Positions 1-8,398 of a stretch of 64,000 bases of DNA are shown here, in pieces (position 1 is the first letter of the stretch; every line of letters starts with the position of its first letter). The notes beneath the pieces were generated by a model. That model was not told the origin of the DNA. It did not search any database and saw nothing but the letters and a program-made list of their open reading frames with translations. A program made the position numbers and the translations under genes. Origin of the DNA: Oceanospirillum beijerinckii DSM 7166 (GTDB taxonomy: Bacteria > Pseudomonadota > Gammaproteobacteria > Pseudomonadales > Halomonadaceae). The DNA is taken from assembly GCF_000422425.1 (NCBI RefSeq), contig NZ_AULT01000023.1, positions 40,117 to 104,116 of the forward strand, read 5' to 3'.

Positions 1-77
1 CTGGCGCGCTGCAAAACCAAGCTCAACCTAAGCCTAGCGAAAAAAGCGTGTTCACGCTCAGAAAAATTATCACTCAT
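1..77 (-). CDS. Partial CDS, 5' end only, unknown product
   Basis: An open minus-strand frame begins at an ATG at 77 and runs off the left edge without a stop. It gives 25 residues starting MSDNFSEREH. No clear Shine-Dalgarno is visible. It would be divergent from the MarR-type gene at 167 with an 89-nt spacer, an arrangement typical of a regulator and its target. The product is not recognisable from so short a piece, and it could be a chance open frame. Confidence 0.35.
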   Translation of the reverse strand, partial: MSDNFSEREHAFFARLRLSLVLQRA

Positions 78-166
78 GGTATAAAAAAGCAGGGCTTGCA
101 TATTTTTTGCTCATCGTGACAATAAAAGAGATAATATGTTAACTATTTTTAAAACCGTGGGCTGAC

Positions 167-589
167 ATGCGAAAATTTGAAGATTCACTGCCACTACAAC
201 TATTAAAAGCTCGTGATGCTTCCATGAACTTTTTCCGCCCTCTGTTACAGGAAAACGGAGTTACAGAACAACAGTGGCGTATCCTGCGAGCCCTACATGC
301 TTATGACGAGCTTGAAACCAAACAGCTGGCAAAACACTGCTGTATGTTAAGCCCCAGCCTGACAGGTATTGTTAATCGTCTGGAACAGCAGGGCTATATC
401 CAACGCCGTAAATCGCCGGAAGATCAACGTCGAATTCTGCTCAGCCTGACCGATAAGGCACGCGACCTGTTTGATAAGATGAGCCCGGATGTAGACGCTC
501 GTTATAAGGCCTTTATTGATAAGTTTGGTGAAGAGAAGCTACAGCAATTAATGACACTATTAACTGAACTCAGTGAGCTGAAGCCTTAA
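167..589 (+). CDS. hpaR: MarR family regulator, HpaR-like
   Basis: A 140-residue winged-helix regulator of the MarR family. The N-terminus (LPLQLLKARDASMNFFRPLL) and the following EQQWRILRAL segment closely resemble HpaR, the repressor of homoprotocatechuate (4-hydroxyphenylacetate) degradation in enterobacteria, which responds to aromatic acids. The recognition helix and wing lie around residues 60-95 (SPSLTGIVNRLEQQG, then SPEDQRR). Length matches the family. It is preceded by a short AT-rich spacer and a possible divergent gene whose start is at 77, which may be its target. No Hpa enzymes are in the window, so the ligand assignment is from family resemblance only; another MarR-type aromatic-acid sensor is possible. 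Confidence 0.75.
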   Translation: MRKFEDSLPLQLLKARDASMNFFRPLLQENGVTEQQWRILRALHAYDELETKQLAKHCCMLSPSLTGIVNRLEQQGYIQRRKSPEDQRRILLSLTDKARDLFDKMSPDVDARYKAFIDKFGEEKLQQLMTLLTELSELKP

Positions 590-739
590 GCCTGCACTAA
601 TTAAGGTTTAATCACTTTGCTTCTGATCAGAGCCTATTCAACGCTTGGCAGTAAGCATTAACAACGCCATATTTTGGAATCTAACGTTTATCGTTGCACC
701 AAGGGCTACATATAGCCTAAAAGCAACAGATAAAAAGAG

Positions 740-784
740 GCCCCTGAGACTATGTATTCTGACTTACAGAAAAATCACAGGGGC
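740..784. terminator. Candidate stem-loop between convergent genes
   Basis: Seven-base arms GCCCCTG (740-746) and CAGGGGC (778-784) flank a 31-nt loop in the 253-nt gap between the convergent hpaR-like and MFS genes. There is no strong T-run, so this is a weak terminator candidate. Nothing else coding is supported in this gap. Confidence 0.3.
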
Positions 785-842
785 TGGGGATAAGAGTCCT
801 GACGCTAATTATCTTAGTCTAAATCCAACTAAATAAGGATAA

Positions 843-3338
843 CTATTTTTCCCCTCCGGATTGACTGGCATTTCTGTCATCAGGCGCCTGATCTGCTCCA
901 CTCTGATTCGGTCTATCACTATTCGGCCTATCACTTAGATCAGATACCAGATCACTGTCCTGTATCTGGTCAGATTCCACCAGTGCCTCGACCACGCCTG
1001 AAGCACTTTCCGGTACGGCTTCAACCACTGCAGCACCAATATCCACTGCTTGATCCGGTGCCGCTTCAGACAGACGATTTACCAGCTCTACCGCTTCCTG
1101 AGAGATATTGGATTCAGAGCTGTTATCGATACTGTCAGATGAAACCTTCATCTCTTCTGTATCGCGCTCTGAACTCTGCACTACTCTGCGCTTCGTATCG
1201 ACTACCGTATTTTCTTCCGGGCCAAAGCTACAGGTTTCCTCATCGGCTTGAGCTGAGATGCTAGTCGAGTCTTCCAGGTTCTTTTCATTGTGCGGATCTT
1301 CACTCTCCGTCTGACGCTCGGAAATTGTATTGGCATATTCTGTTGCAATAGCAACCGCCGCTTCCGGTTGAGCCTCTACTACTGCAACGCCAATATCCAT
1401 GGCGTGCTCAGGGGCGGCTTCCGCCAGACGGGTTACCAGCTCAGCGGCGTCCTGATCATTAATCACGTGCTCACGACTCAGGTCTTCAGAGCCCCATTCA
1501 GGTAGGCTGCTGGCTACTTCTGTTGCGACATTGACCGCACTGTCTGGCACAGCCTCTACAATAGTAGTCGCCATCTCAATAGTATGTTCCGGTGCCAGTT
1601 CAGACAGCTGGCTCACCAGGTCAGCCGCATCCTGCTCGGAGGTATCATCTTCACGATCAGCGGGACGAACAGACGCACGCTCTTCACTCATCACCTGAGC
1701 ATAATATTCCGCTACTTCTACCGCAGACTCAGGAGCAGATTCCACGGCAACCCTAGCCATATCAATACGCAGTTCCGGCAGAGTACGACCGATCTCTGCA
1801 GCAACGCTTACCACCTCATCCGGTGCCGCCTCTGCAAGCTTACGTACCAGCTCATACGCCAAGTCAGGAGTTGCTTTAACCATCGCGGAGGTCACTTCAA
1901 GTATCTGATCCGGTACGGTTTCCAGCATCACCTCGTACAGACGTAACGGATCAACACCATCAACCTTGGCCACTTCAGCGGCAATTTCAACGCCTTGTTC
2001 TGGCTTAGCAACCACCAGAGCTTTTGCCATACGAACCGCAGTGGCAGGGTCTTGCTCAGCGATTTCTACCGCAGTCTGAGCCTCTGGACTTAATGGCATA
2101 ATGGCTTCGACATACTCGGTCCGAGGGTCAAGATTAACACCCGCAGGTACAGCACCGCTTTGCATAACAAAGTTTTCCTGTTCTTCTGCTGGCAATGCCG
2201 TGCGCACACGCATCTGCAACACGACAAATGCCGCCAGCATCAACTGGATACAACCCAGGAAATAGAACAAGGCGTCATTACCAAACTGTCTCATCACCAG
2301 AGAAACACCGTAAGGGCCAAAGGCACCACCGATAGAGAAAGCCATAATCAGACTACCCATCGCGGCTACCATCTCACTTTGTTTCAGCTTATCAAATACT
2401 TCGGAGATACTTAGCGGATAGGTACAGGCGATAATACCTGCCGATATAGCCGTTGTGACCGACATCGCAATAAACCGCTGCATCTCGGCCAGAACCTGAA
2501 CTGAGAAACCCACTGCGCTGGATAACAGCAGTGCCATAAACAACACCGAGCGACGATCAAAGCGGTCTGATAGATACCCCACCGGGAATTGCAGCAAAAA
2601 TGCGCCCAGAATTGCGGAACCGGCATATAACGATAGATCAAAGCCCGTAATACCATAATGAGACGCAAACAGAGGGACCAGGTTAAATACCGCTGAATAG
2701 ATAATCCCTGAGGTAAAACAAGCCACCACACCCAGAGGTGAACGCTTAAACAGAGCAATAATTGACATGGATTCTGTATCAGATACCTCGGGGCCGCGCT
2801 GACGACTCCAGGCCATAGGTACCACGGCAAGACACAGGATAATACCAGCCAGTACAAACAGGATTGCCTCCGCCGGTGATGCCAGGTTAATCAGGAATTG
2901 ACCGGCAAACATAGCCCCCAATACCACTGCGTTGTAAAACGCCAGGATTTTACCCCGAGTCTCTTTTGTCGAAGCACCGTTAAGCCAGCTTTCCATGGCT
3001 GTATAGGCGCAGGCACAGCAGAAGCCAATCAACACCCGCATTGCGCCCCATAGAATCGGATCAGTATACAGGCTACAGATCAGAATACTCACCGCTGCCA
3101 ATGCAATAGAACCGGCAAACATACGGATATGGCCCGAACGATTAATCAGGTTTTTACTCAGCAGACTACCTGCCAGCATGCCGATATAATAAAGAGACAA
3201 CACCATACCTATAGTATCGGTGCTCATCTGCTCCAGCTGCATACGCACGGGCAGTAAAATATTAATCAAACCGTTGCCAAGCATCAGGATGAAACAGCTG
3301 ACAAACAACGACAATAAAGGCGTAATAGTTGAGCGCAC
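843..3338 (-). CDS. MFS transporter with long repeat-containing C-terminal tail
   Basis: The first ~395 residues form a 12-helix major facilitator related to the YcaD branch (LPVRMQLE near the N-terminus, a MESWLNG motif, GYLSDRFDRR between helices 8 and 9). Substrate is unknown. Unlike YcaD (about 380 residues) this protein continues for ~435 residues of soluble, acidic, alanine-rich sequence. The tail is built from ~15-residue units of the form P-[ED]-x-A-V-x-[VI]-A, for example APEHAMDIGVAVVEAQ, first eight or so in tandem, then three ~45-residue modules separated by Ser/Asp/Glu-rich linkers. The tail is predicted helical and cytoplasmic. Translation starts at a GTG (3336-3338) with a poor Shine-Dalgarno. 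The gene stands alone. Its tail is the odd part; no known domain is recognised in it. Confidence 0.85.
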   Translation of the reverse strand: MRSTITPLLSLFVSCFILMLGNGLINILLPVRMQLEQMSTDTIGMVLSLYYIGMLAGSLLSKNLINRSGHIRMFAGSIALAAVSILICSLYTDPILWGAMRVLIGFCCACAYTAMESWLNGASTKETRGKILAFYNAVVLGAMFAGQFLINLASPAEAILFVLAGIILCLAVVPMAWSRQRGPEVSDTESMSIIALFKRSPLGVVACFTSGIIYSAVFNLVPLFASHYGITGFDLSLYAGSAILGAFLLQFPVGYLSDRFDRRSVLFMALLLSSAVGFSVQVLAEMQRFIAMSVTTAISAGIIACTYPLSISEVFDKLKQSEMVAAMGSLIMAFSIGGAFGPYGVSLVMRQFGNDALFYFLGCIQLMLAAFVVLQMRVRTALPAEEQENFVMQSGAVPAGVNLDPRTEYVEAIMPLSPEAQTAVEIAEQDPATAVRMAKALVVAKPEQGVEIAAEVAKVDGVDPLRLYEVMLETVPDQILEVTSAMVKATPDLAYELVRKLAEAAPDEVVSVAAEIGRTLPELRIDMARVAVESAPESAVEVAEYYAQVMSEERASVRPADREDDTSEQDAADLVSQLSELAPEHTIEMATTIVEAVPDSAVNVATEVASSLPEWGSEDLSREHVINDQDAAELVTRLAEAAPEHAMDIGVAVVEAQPEAAVAIATEYANTISERQTESEDPHNEKNLEDSTSISAQADEETCSFGPEENTVVDTKRRVVQSSERDTEEMKVSSDSIDNSSESNISQEAVELVNRLSEAAPDQAVDIGAAVVEAVPESASGVVEALVESDQIQDSDLVSDLSDRPNSDRPNQSGADQAPDDRNASQSGGEK

Positions 3339-3897
3339 GGCAGTACTCAGATTTTAAACGGGTGAATTTAGTGGCTTTATGCAGGAAGTTAGCCTGAACA
3401 AGCTAACGAGGCGGCGAGTATAGGGATGAGGTATCTCAAATGGAACCCCTGGATTCACTAAAGCTTTCCTTTCTTTAAGTCAATGGTTAGATTACTAATA
3501 ATTAGAACCATAACTTTTATAAAGCGCGATTACAACCCATTAAAAAGAAAGCGCGGGCTCTAAAATAATAAGGATAAGCCAGCAATCTATTTAAGTATTT
3601 AAGCCACTACTTACATCACTAAAATATGATTTGATCATATGGGCTAAATCAAGTCTGTTTCTAGTCATTTTCACTGATGAAAGCCCCCTACATTTCGGCC
3701 CCTAATTTAAAAAAACTCTGTCGAATAACAAAAAATAACCCAACTCTTTATCCAAAGGTCGATTGTACTAACCGATCATGCAAGATTATTCATGAATAAC
3801 CATTCCAACGATAAGTCTCTCCGTACCTGAGACTGTGCAAGATTCTATCTGTAGAAAACTGTCGCTTTTCATCATGTAAATCGTAAATATTAAAAAT
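3339..3897. other. Intergenic region, mostly featureless
   Basis: This AT-rich spacer separates the divergent MFS and CofG-like genes. It contains a 14-bp perfect palindrome TTATTCATGAATAA at 3786-3799 that could be a regulator site. No coding frame with a ribosome site and no RNA gene is seen. Confidence 0.5.
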
Positions 3898-3926
3898 TTG
3901 ACCGTATGGTAAAATAAATCTATATT
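3898..3926 (+). promoter_or_regulatory. Promoter with embedded palindrome upstream of the CofG-like gene
   Basis: TTGACC (3898-3903), a 17-nt spacer and TATATT (3921-3926) form a good sigma-70 promoter 79 nt before the start codon. The -35 element merges into the palindrome-like ACCGTATGGT followed by AAAA. The same layout (ACC-N4-GGT plus A-run, 17 nt to TATATT) occurs before the LysR gene at 9889-9917, and the palindrome recurs before the NCS1 permease gene. Confidence 0.6.
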
Positions 3927-4004
3927 GAGTTCACTCTCTTGGATATGGTGCTGCCAAACCCATACCGATGACTAAAATAAAAATACGATCTGGGAGGATA
4001 AGCG

Positions 4005-5135
4005 ATGCTATCTCTTGATCAGGCTTATAGCTTTGAAAACGCGGATAACAAGCAAATTCAGCAACTGCGTAACCAGGCCCTGGCAATACGTGAGCTGCAC
4101 TGGGGTGATGTCATCACCTATTCAAAAAAGGTGTTTGTACCTCTGACCAATATGTGTCGCGATACCTGTGGCTACTGCACCTTTGTTAAACCACCGGGTT
4201 CGCCAGAAGCCAATATTATGACACCAGAAGAGGTCATGGCGGTGGTGCGTCGAGGTGAAGAGCTGGGCTGTAAGGAAGTGCTATTCAGCTTGGGCGAAAA
4301 ACCCGAAAAGACCTACCCGGAAGCGCGTCAGTTTCTGGAGGAAAGAGGTTACAGCACCATAGTCGATTATCTCTACGATATGTGCCGTCTGGTGCTTGAG
4401 AACACCAACCTTCTGCCTCACGTTAACGCCGGTTCGCTGACAGAACAAGAGGTGCTTAAGCTGCGCCCTGTGTCCGCCAGTATGGGTATGATGCTGGAAA
4501 ACATCAGTCGTAGGTTACTGCAAAAAGGCCAGGCCCACTATGCCTGTCCAGATAAGGTGCCGCTGCAACGTATCCGTACTCTGGAGTGGACTGGTAAACA
4601 TGATGTGCCCTTTACCACAGGTATTCTGATTGGCATTGGTGAAACCTGGCGGGAACGGGTGGATAGCCTGTTTGCAATAAACGAGATCCATCAGAAATAC
4701 GGTCATATCCAGGAAGTGATTATTCGGAACTTCAAGGCTAAGCCGGGCACAGCGATGGAAAATGCGCCTGAACCCAGCCATGAGGATATGCTAAAAACCT
4801 TAGCTGTGGCTCGCTTGATTCTCGACCCAACCATTAGTATTCAGGCACCGCCTAATCTACAGGATCATTACAGGGATTATGTCAGCTCAGGCATTAACGA
4901 CTGGGGTGGCGTATCCCCACTGACCATCGACCATATTAATCCCGAACGGGCCTGGCCGCAGATCAAGTCACTGGAATTTAAAACTTCAGAATGCGGTTGC
5001 CAGTTAAAGGAACGCCTGGCGATTTACCCGTCATATAGAAATCTGCCTAATCGCTATCTATCTGACGATATCTCTTCACGTATAGATGAGCTTGAAACCG
5101 ATCTATCGCCCTTGATTGGAGCCTGGGTGGGCTAA
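4005..5135 (+). CDS. CofG-like radical SAM protein (solitary)
   Basis: A 376-residue radical SAM enzyme with the CX3CX2C cluster motif at C51, C55 and C58 (CRDTCGYCTF). It carries hallmark CofG segments: FSLGEKPE, ASMGMMLE, PFTTGILIGIGET, VIIRNFKAKPGT, QAPPNL and GINDWGGVSPLTIDH. CofG with CofH makes the 5-deazaflavin FO of coenzyme F420 from tyrosine and a ribitylamino-uracil. No CofH or other F420 gene is in the window. The start is well supported by GGGAGG 7 nt upstream. It shares a promoter type with genes of the pyrimidine catabolic cluster that follows, and CofG's natural co-substrate contains a uracil ring. A function in modified pyrimidine metabolism is therefore tempting but is inference. 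It could alternatively work with a CofH encoded elsewhere. Confidence 0.85.
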   Translation: MLSLDQAYSFENADNKQIQQLRNQALAIRELHWGDVITYSKKVFVPLTNMCRDTCGYCTFVKPPGSPEANIMTPEEVMAVVRRGEELGCKEVLFSLGEKPEKTYPEARQFLEERGYSTIVDYLYDMCRLVLENTNLLPHVNAGSLTEQEVLKLRPVSASMGMMLENISRRLLQKGQAHYACPDKVPLQRIRTLEWTGKHDVPFTTGILIGIGETWRERVDSLFAINEIHQKYGHIQEVIIRNFKAKPGTAMENAPEPSHEDMLKTLAVARLILDPTISIQAPPNLQDHYRDYVSSGINDWGGVSPLTIDHINPERAWPQIKSLEFKTSECGCQLKERLAIYPSYRNLPNRYLSDDISSRIDELETDLSPLIGAWVG

Positions 5136-5152
5136 GCCTGATTTACCAGTAT

Positions 5153-5200
5153 CTGGGAGCTTCCGTTTTTCTCCTCGCCCAATAACTGCGAGGCTCCCAG
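5153..5200 (+). terminator. Candidate terminator after the CofG-like gene
   Basis: Inverted repeat CTGGGAGC (5153-5160) / GCTCCCAG (5193-5200) lies 18 nt after the stop codon and is followed by a pyrimidine-rich stretch. The loop is long (32 nt), so termination efficiency is uncertain. Confidence 0.4.
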
Positions 5201-5320
5201 CCTTTCCTCTGTCTTATACTTTTTTCTCCTTCGGCTTTTCTCTCTGGCTTTTGTCTGTTGTCTCGGGCTTTTATCATTGCCTTTTATTAGCTTCCATTTC
5301 TCACTGCCTCGACTTAGCCA

Positions 5321-5357
5321 TAAAAAAGCACCGTAATAGCATGAGCCATTACGGTGC
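5321..5357 (-). terminator. Rho-independent terminator for the Tsx-like gene
   Basis: Perfect 10-bp stem: GCACCGTAAT (5328-5337) and ATTACGGTGC (5348-5357). On the minus strand it is followed by TTTTTTA. It ends transcription of the gene at 5417. Confidence 0.85.
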
Positions 5358-5416
5358 TTGTCATGGTTTGGTGCTTTATAGCGGCCTGAAAGGCCAGACG
5401 ATTTAGCTGTAGACTA

Positions 5417-6139
5417 TTAGAAGTGCCACTTTAACAGTAACGATGGATTACGCTCATCCGCACCTTTAATACCATACTTATTGCTCCAGTGAGAGTATTC
5501 GATACCCACATAAAGCGGAGCTTTGGTATCCATCAGCTTGCCTGCATTCCATTTTAGCTGAGAGGTGAAGTTAGTTTCAGCGGCGTGGTCTGATTCAGCG
5601 CTGGACCAATCAATAAAGCCATCGTAAAGGAAGTCTGCATTACCAAGGGTGAAAGGCACACCCCAGGTCAGTGTAGTCATCAGATCGTTATCGGTATTAT
5701 CGTTCTTGGCGTAGTAGAAGTTGGCATTGGCGTATTGGAAGCCAGGAAGATCAAAGCTAAAGCCAACACCGGTCAGGTAGTTATCAAAGCCCGCACCACT
5801 TTCCCAGGTGCCCGCCAGATAGACATCCTTAACAATGCCAAAAGAGAGATCAGAGCCAGTCACATAACCCAGACTCAGACGGGGCGAAAATTCAAAATAG
5901 GTCGAGGTATCGCCGTCGTCAGATTTCTGCCAATCAACGAAGAAGAAGGTATCCCCCCAGTTATGGCCACTGGCATGCTCAACGGTCACGGTCTTCTGGG
6001 TATCATCCACCACTTCATAGTCTTCACCGTATAAGTAGCTAAGACTAAAATCACTCCATATCTGCTCAGCTGATGCCGGCACTGAAGCTAAGGAAAAAGC
6101 ACAACCAAGGGCTCCAAGGATCTTTGTTTTAATTTTCAT
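5417..6139 (-). CDS. Tsx/OmpK-type nucleoside channel outer membrane protein
   Basis: The precursor has a signal peptide cleaved after PASA and then a beta-barrel of the nucleoside-specific channel (Tsx/OmpK) family. Features are IWSDFSLSYLYG at the mature N-terminus, alternating aromatic strands, ELNF-like SYF EFSPRLSLGY, and a C-terminal phenylalanine (LLLKWHF) for Bam-dependent insertion. Tsx-family porins pass nucleosides across the outer membrane, fitting a pyrimidine utilisation island. The start chosen, 6139 (MKIKTK), gives a normal signal peptide with GAGA just upstream; an ATG four codons earlier (6151) is possible. It is transcribed alone, with its own terminator. Confidence 0.85.
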   Translation of the reverse strand: MKIKTKILGALGCAFSLASVPASAEQIWSDFSLSYLYGEDYEVVDDTQKTVTVEHASGHNWGDTFFFVDWQKSDDGDTSTYFEFSPRLSLGYVTGSDLSFGIVKDVYLAGTWESGAGFDNYLTGVGFSFDLPGFQYANANFYYAKNDNTDNDLMTTLTWGVPFTLGNADFLYDGFIDWSSAESDHAAETNFTSQLKWNAGKLMDTKAPLYVGIEYSHWSNKYGIKGADERNPSLLLKWHF

Positions 6140-6552
6140 CTGAGATCTCATCTGTTTTTAATAGTTGGTTATAAGTAGAGACAGGTCTTCCATATGCGAT
6201 TAAATATGGGCACCCATTCGAGCGGTATAGCGGTACAACAAACGAATAAACAAGCAATTGGCGACACAAAAAAGCACTTCGATCTGCTTCAGCCTATCGC
6301 TGTAGAACACGGCACTGTGCTACAGAGAAGCTTTTGTTGAGCGCTGATTGCTTTAAAAATGGCTCTTTCCTCGATGTGTTAGGGAAGAGAAAAGAGCCAA
6401 AAGGGCAGCAGAAGGGCGCTGCTTATTGACCGCTAAACAATGCGGTTTAGCGGTGCAATTTATTTCGAATAAAGCCAGTCATTGCGAATGAAGCTAGCCA
6501 TGGCGATAAAGCTAACGTCTCGCTATATATAACCGACTGATAAATCGGGAGA
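6140..6552. other. Intergenic region with hairpins
   Basis: The gap lies between the Tsx-like gene and the dehydrogenase gene, both on the minus strand. It holds a small inverted repeat CTGTAG/CTACAG (6300-6325), the terminator-like hairpin at 6361-6398 and three imperfect ~18-bp direct repeats of the type GAAT(A/G)AAGC(C/T)AG near 6465-6520. No gene is supported. Confidence 0.45.
6361..6398 (-). terminator. Candidate terminator for mmsA
   Basis: Inverted repeat GGCTCTTT (6361-6368) / AAAGAGCC (6391-6398), extended by partly paired C/T and G/A tracts. On the minus strand it is followed by ATTTTTAAAG. It lies about 150 nt downstream of the dehydrogenase stop codon. Confidence 0.5.
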
Positions 6553-8043
6553 TCAGCTAGGGAAAGAGAAAGACACCCCTTCACGTACACCACTGGACGG
6601 CCAACGCTGAGTGATGGTTTTACGCTTAGTGTAGAAACGAACAGAATCAGGACCGTAAGCGTGCAGATCACCAAACAAGGAGCGTTTCCAACCACCAAAG
6701 CTGTGATATGACACAGGCACTGGCAGTGGTACGTTGATACCCACCATGCCCACCTGAATATGATCGGAGAAATAACGGGCGGCTTCGCCATCACGGGTAA
6801 AGATACAGGTACCGTTACCGTATTCGTGATCGTTGATCATCTGCATCGCTTCTTCCATGCTGTTAGCACGTACCACCTGCAGAACAGGACCAAAGATTTC
6901 TTCCTGATAGCTGTTCATTTCAGTGGTGACGTTATCGATCAGCGTTGCACCAACAAAGAAACCGCCTTCAAAACCAGCTACCTGAGGATTACGACCATCA
7001 ACCACCACAGAAGCACCGTCAGCTTCTGCACTGTTGATATAGCCGTTCACTTTTTCCATATGGGCTTGGGTGATCACAGGACCAAAGTCATTGCTGCTAT
7101 CACTGTAGGCACCCACTTTCAGCGGTTGCATCGCTTCTTTTAACTTGGATACCAGCGCATCCGCCGCTTCATCACCAACGGCTACCGCGACAGATAGCGC
7201 CATACAACGCTCACCGGAGGGGCCAAACGCCGCACCTAACAGCTGGTTAACTGCGTTATCCATATCGGCATCTGGCATAACGATGGCGTGGTTTTTCGCG
7301 CCGCCCAGAGCCTGACAGCGTTTGCCATTGGCATTGGCGGTAGAATAGATATATTCCGCAATCGGTGTGGAACCCACAAAACTTACGGCTTTAACACGCT
7401 CGTCGGTCAGCAGGACATCAACGGCTTCTTTATCACCGTTAACCACGTTCAGTACACCCTGTGGCAGACCGGCCTCATGCAGCAACTCCGCCAGGAACAT
7501 GGTGGAGCTTGGGTTACGTTCCGATGGCTTCAGGACAAAAGTGTTGCCGCACACAATGGCCATAGGGTACATCCACAGTGGTACCATCGCCGGGAAGTTA
7601 AACGGTGTGATACCGGCGACTACGCCTAGCGGTTGGAATTCACTCCAGGAATCGATACCCGGTCCTACATTACGGCTATGCTCACCTTTTAACAGCTCTG
7701 GCGCACCACAAGCGTATTCCACGTTTTCGATACCACGCTGTAGCTCACCTGCTGCATCGTGAGCGATCTTGCCGTGCTCTTCACCCACCAGTTTGCAGGT
7801 CTTTTTCGCATGTTGCTCCAGCAGTGCTTTAAAGCGATACATAATCTGGGCACGTTTCGCCGCCGGGGTATTACGCCAAGCCGGGAAGGCACGCTCTGCA
7901 GCGGCAATTGCTTCTTCAACGGTTTCAACGGAAGCCAGCGCCACCTGCTTGCTGACTTTACCGGTGGATGGGTTAAAAACGTCCTGAGTACGCGCCGCTT
8001 GTGTGGATAGTTTGCCGTCGATTAAATGACCTAAAGTTTCCAT
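6553..8043 (-). CDS. mmsA: CoA-acylating (methyl)malonate-semialdehyde dehydrogenase
   Basis: A 496-residue aldehyde dehydrogenase of the MmsA type. Characteristic stretches are GITPFNFPAMVPLWMYP (about 145-160), LGGAKNHAIVMPDAD (about 246-260) and the catalytic cysteine C280 in GERCMAL. The enzyme converts malonate semialdehyde to acetyl-CoA, or methylmalonate semialdehyde to propionyl-CoA, with NAD. It thus completes uracil and thymine breakdown after the transaminase at 8399. The start at 8043 (METLGHLIDGK) is chosen over the longer frame to 8091 because GAGG lies just upstream and the family starts there. In Pseudomonas the paralogue next to beta-alanine transaminase is called BauC. It is separated from the transaminase gene by two REP-like repeats. 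Confidence 0.92.
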   Translation of the reverse strand: METLGHLIDGKLSTQAARTQDVFNPSTGKVSKQVALASVETVEEAIAAAERAFPAWRNTPAAKRAQIMYRFKALLEQHAKKTCKLVGEEHGKIAHDAAGELQRGIENVEYACGAPELLKGEHSRNVGPGIDSWSEFQPLGVVAGITPFNFPAMVPLWMYPMAIVCGNTFVLKPSERNPSSTMFLAELLHEAGLPQGVLNVVNGDKEAVDVLLTDERVKAVSFVGSTPIAEYIYSTANANGKRCQALGGAKNHAIVMPDADMDNAVNQLLGAAFGPSGERCMALSVAVAVGDEAADALVSKLKEAMQPLKVGAYSDSSNDFGPVITQAHMEKVNGYINSAEADGASVVVDGRNPQVAGFEGGFFVGATLIDNVTTEMNSYQEEIFGPVLQVVRANSMEEAMQMINDHEYGNGTCIFTRDGEAARYFSDHIQVGMVGINVPLPVPVSYHSFGGWKRSLFGDLHAYGPDSVRFYTKRKTITQRWPSSGVREGVSFSFPS

Positions 8044-8155
8044 AGTAACCTCAATAATATGCGTATTTTGTTTGGGTATTCGGCAACTCAATACCAGTGT
8101 TTTTCCCGAATACTTTTCCTAATCAGTTTCTTGGTAGAGCGGGTTGGATATGTCA

Positions 8156-8243
8156 GTAAGTCGGATAAGCGGAGCGCCATCCGATACAGGTCTCAATACT
8201 CAAGCCATTGTCGGAAGGCGCCTTGCGGCTTTTCCAACCTACA
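8156..8243. repeat. REP/BIME-like repeat, copy 1
   Basis: The element contains two palindromic halves: TCGGATAAGCGGAGCGCCAT with CCGA, and GTCGGAAGGCGCCTTGCGGC ending in TTCCAACCTACA. It lies between mmsA and the transaminase gene. A second copy starts 115 nt later and a third at 14591. Together with flanking GGTTGGATAT (8142-8151 and 8258-8267), copies 1 and 2 form a tandem duplication. Confidence 0.85.
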
Positions 8244-8270
8244 GCACTTTGCAATCAGGTTGGATATTAA

Positions 8271-8357
8271 GTAGGTCGGATAAGCGGAGCGCCATCCGAC
8301 ACTGATCTCAATATTCGGCTATTGTCGGAAGGCGCCTTATGGCTTTTCCAACCTACA
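8271..8357. repeat. REP/BIME-like repeat, copy 2
   Basis: Nearly identical to copy 1, here with a perfect GTCGGAT...ATCCGAC first hairpin and a second half reading GTCGGAAGGCGCCTTATGGC. It sits just downstream of the transaminase stop codon and may stabilise or end that transcript. Confidence 0.85.
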
Positions 8358-8398
8358 ATTACCTACCAAACAGGCATAAATGCTGGAATTAAAAGACG

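Noticed and set aside
645..836. 63-residue plus-strand frame after the hpaR-like gene
   Set aside because: No ribosome site, no recognisable composition, and it spans the inverted repeat at 740-784.
5116..5406. 96-residue plus-strand frame after the CofG-like gene
   Set aside because: It overlaps the CofG-like stop codon and both terminator hairpins and lacks a ribosome site.
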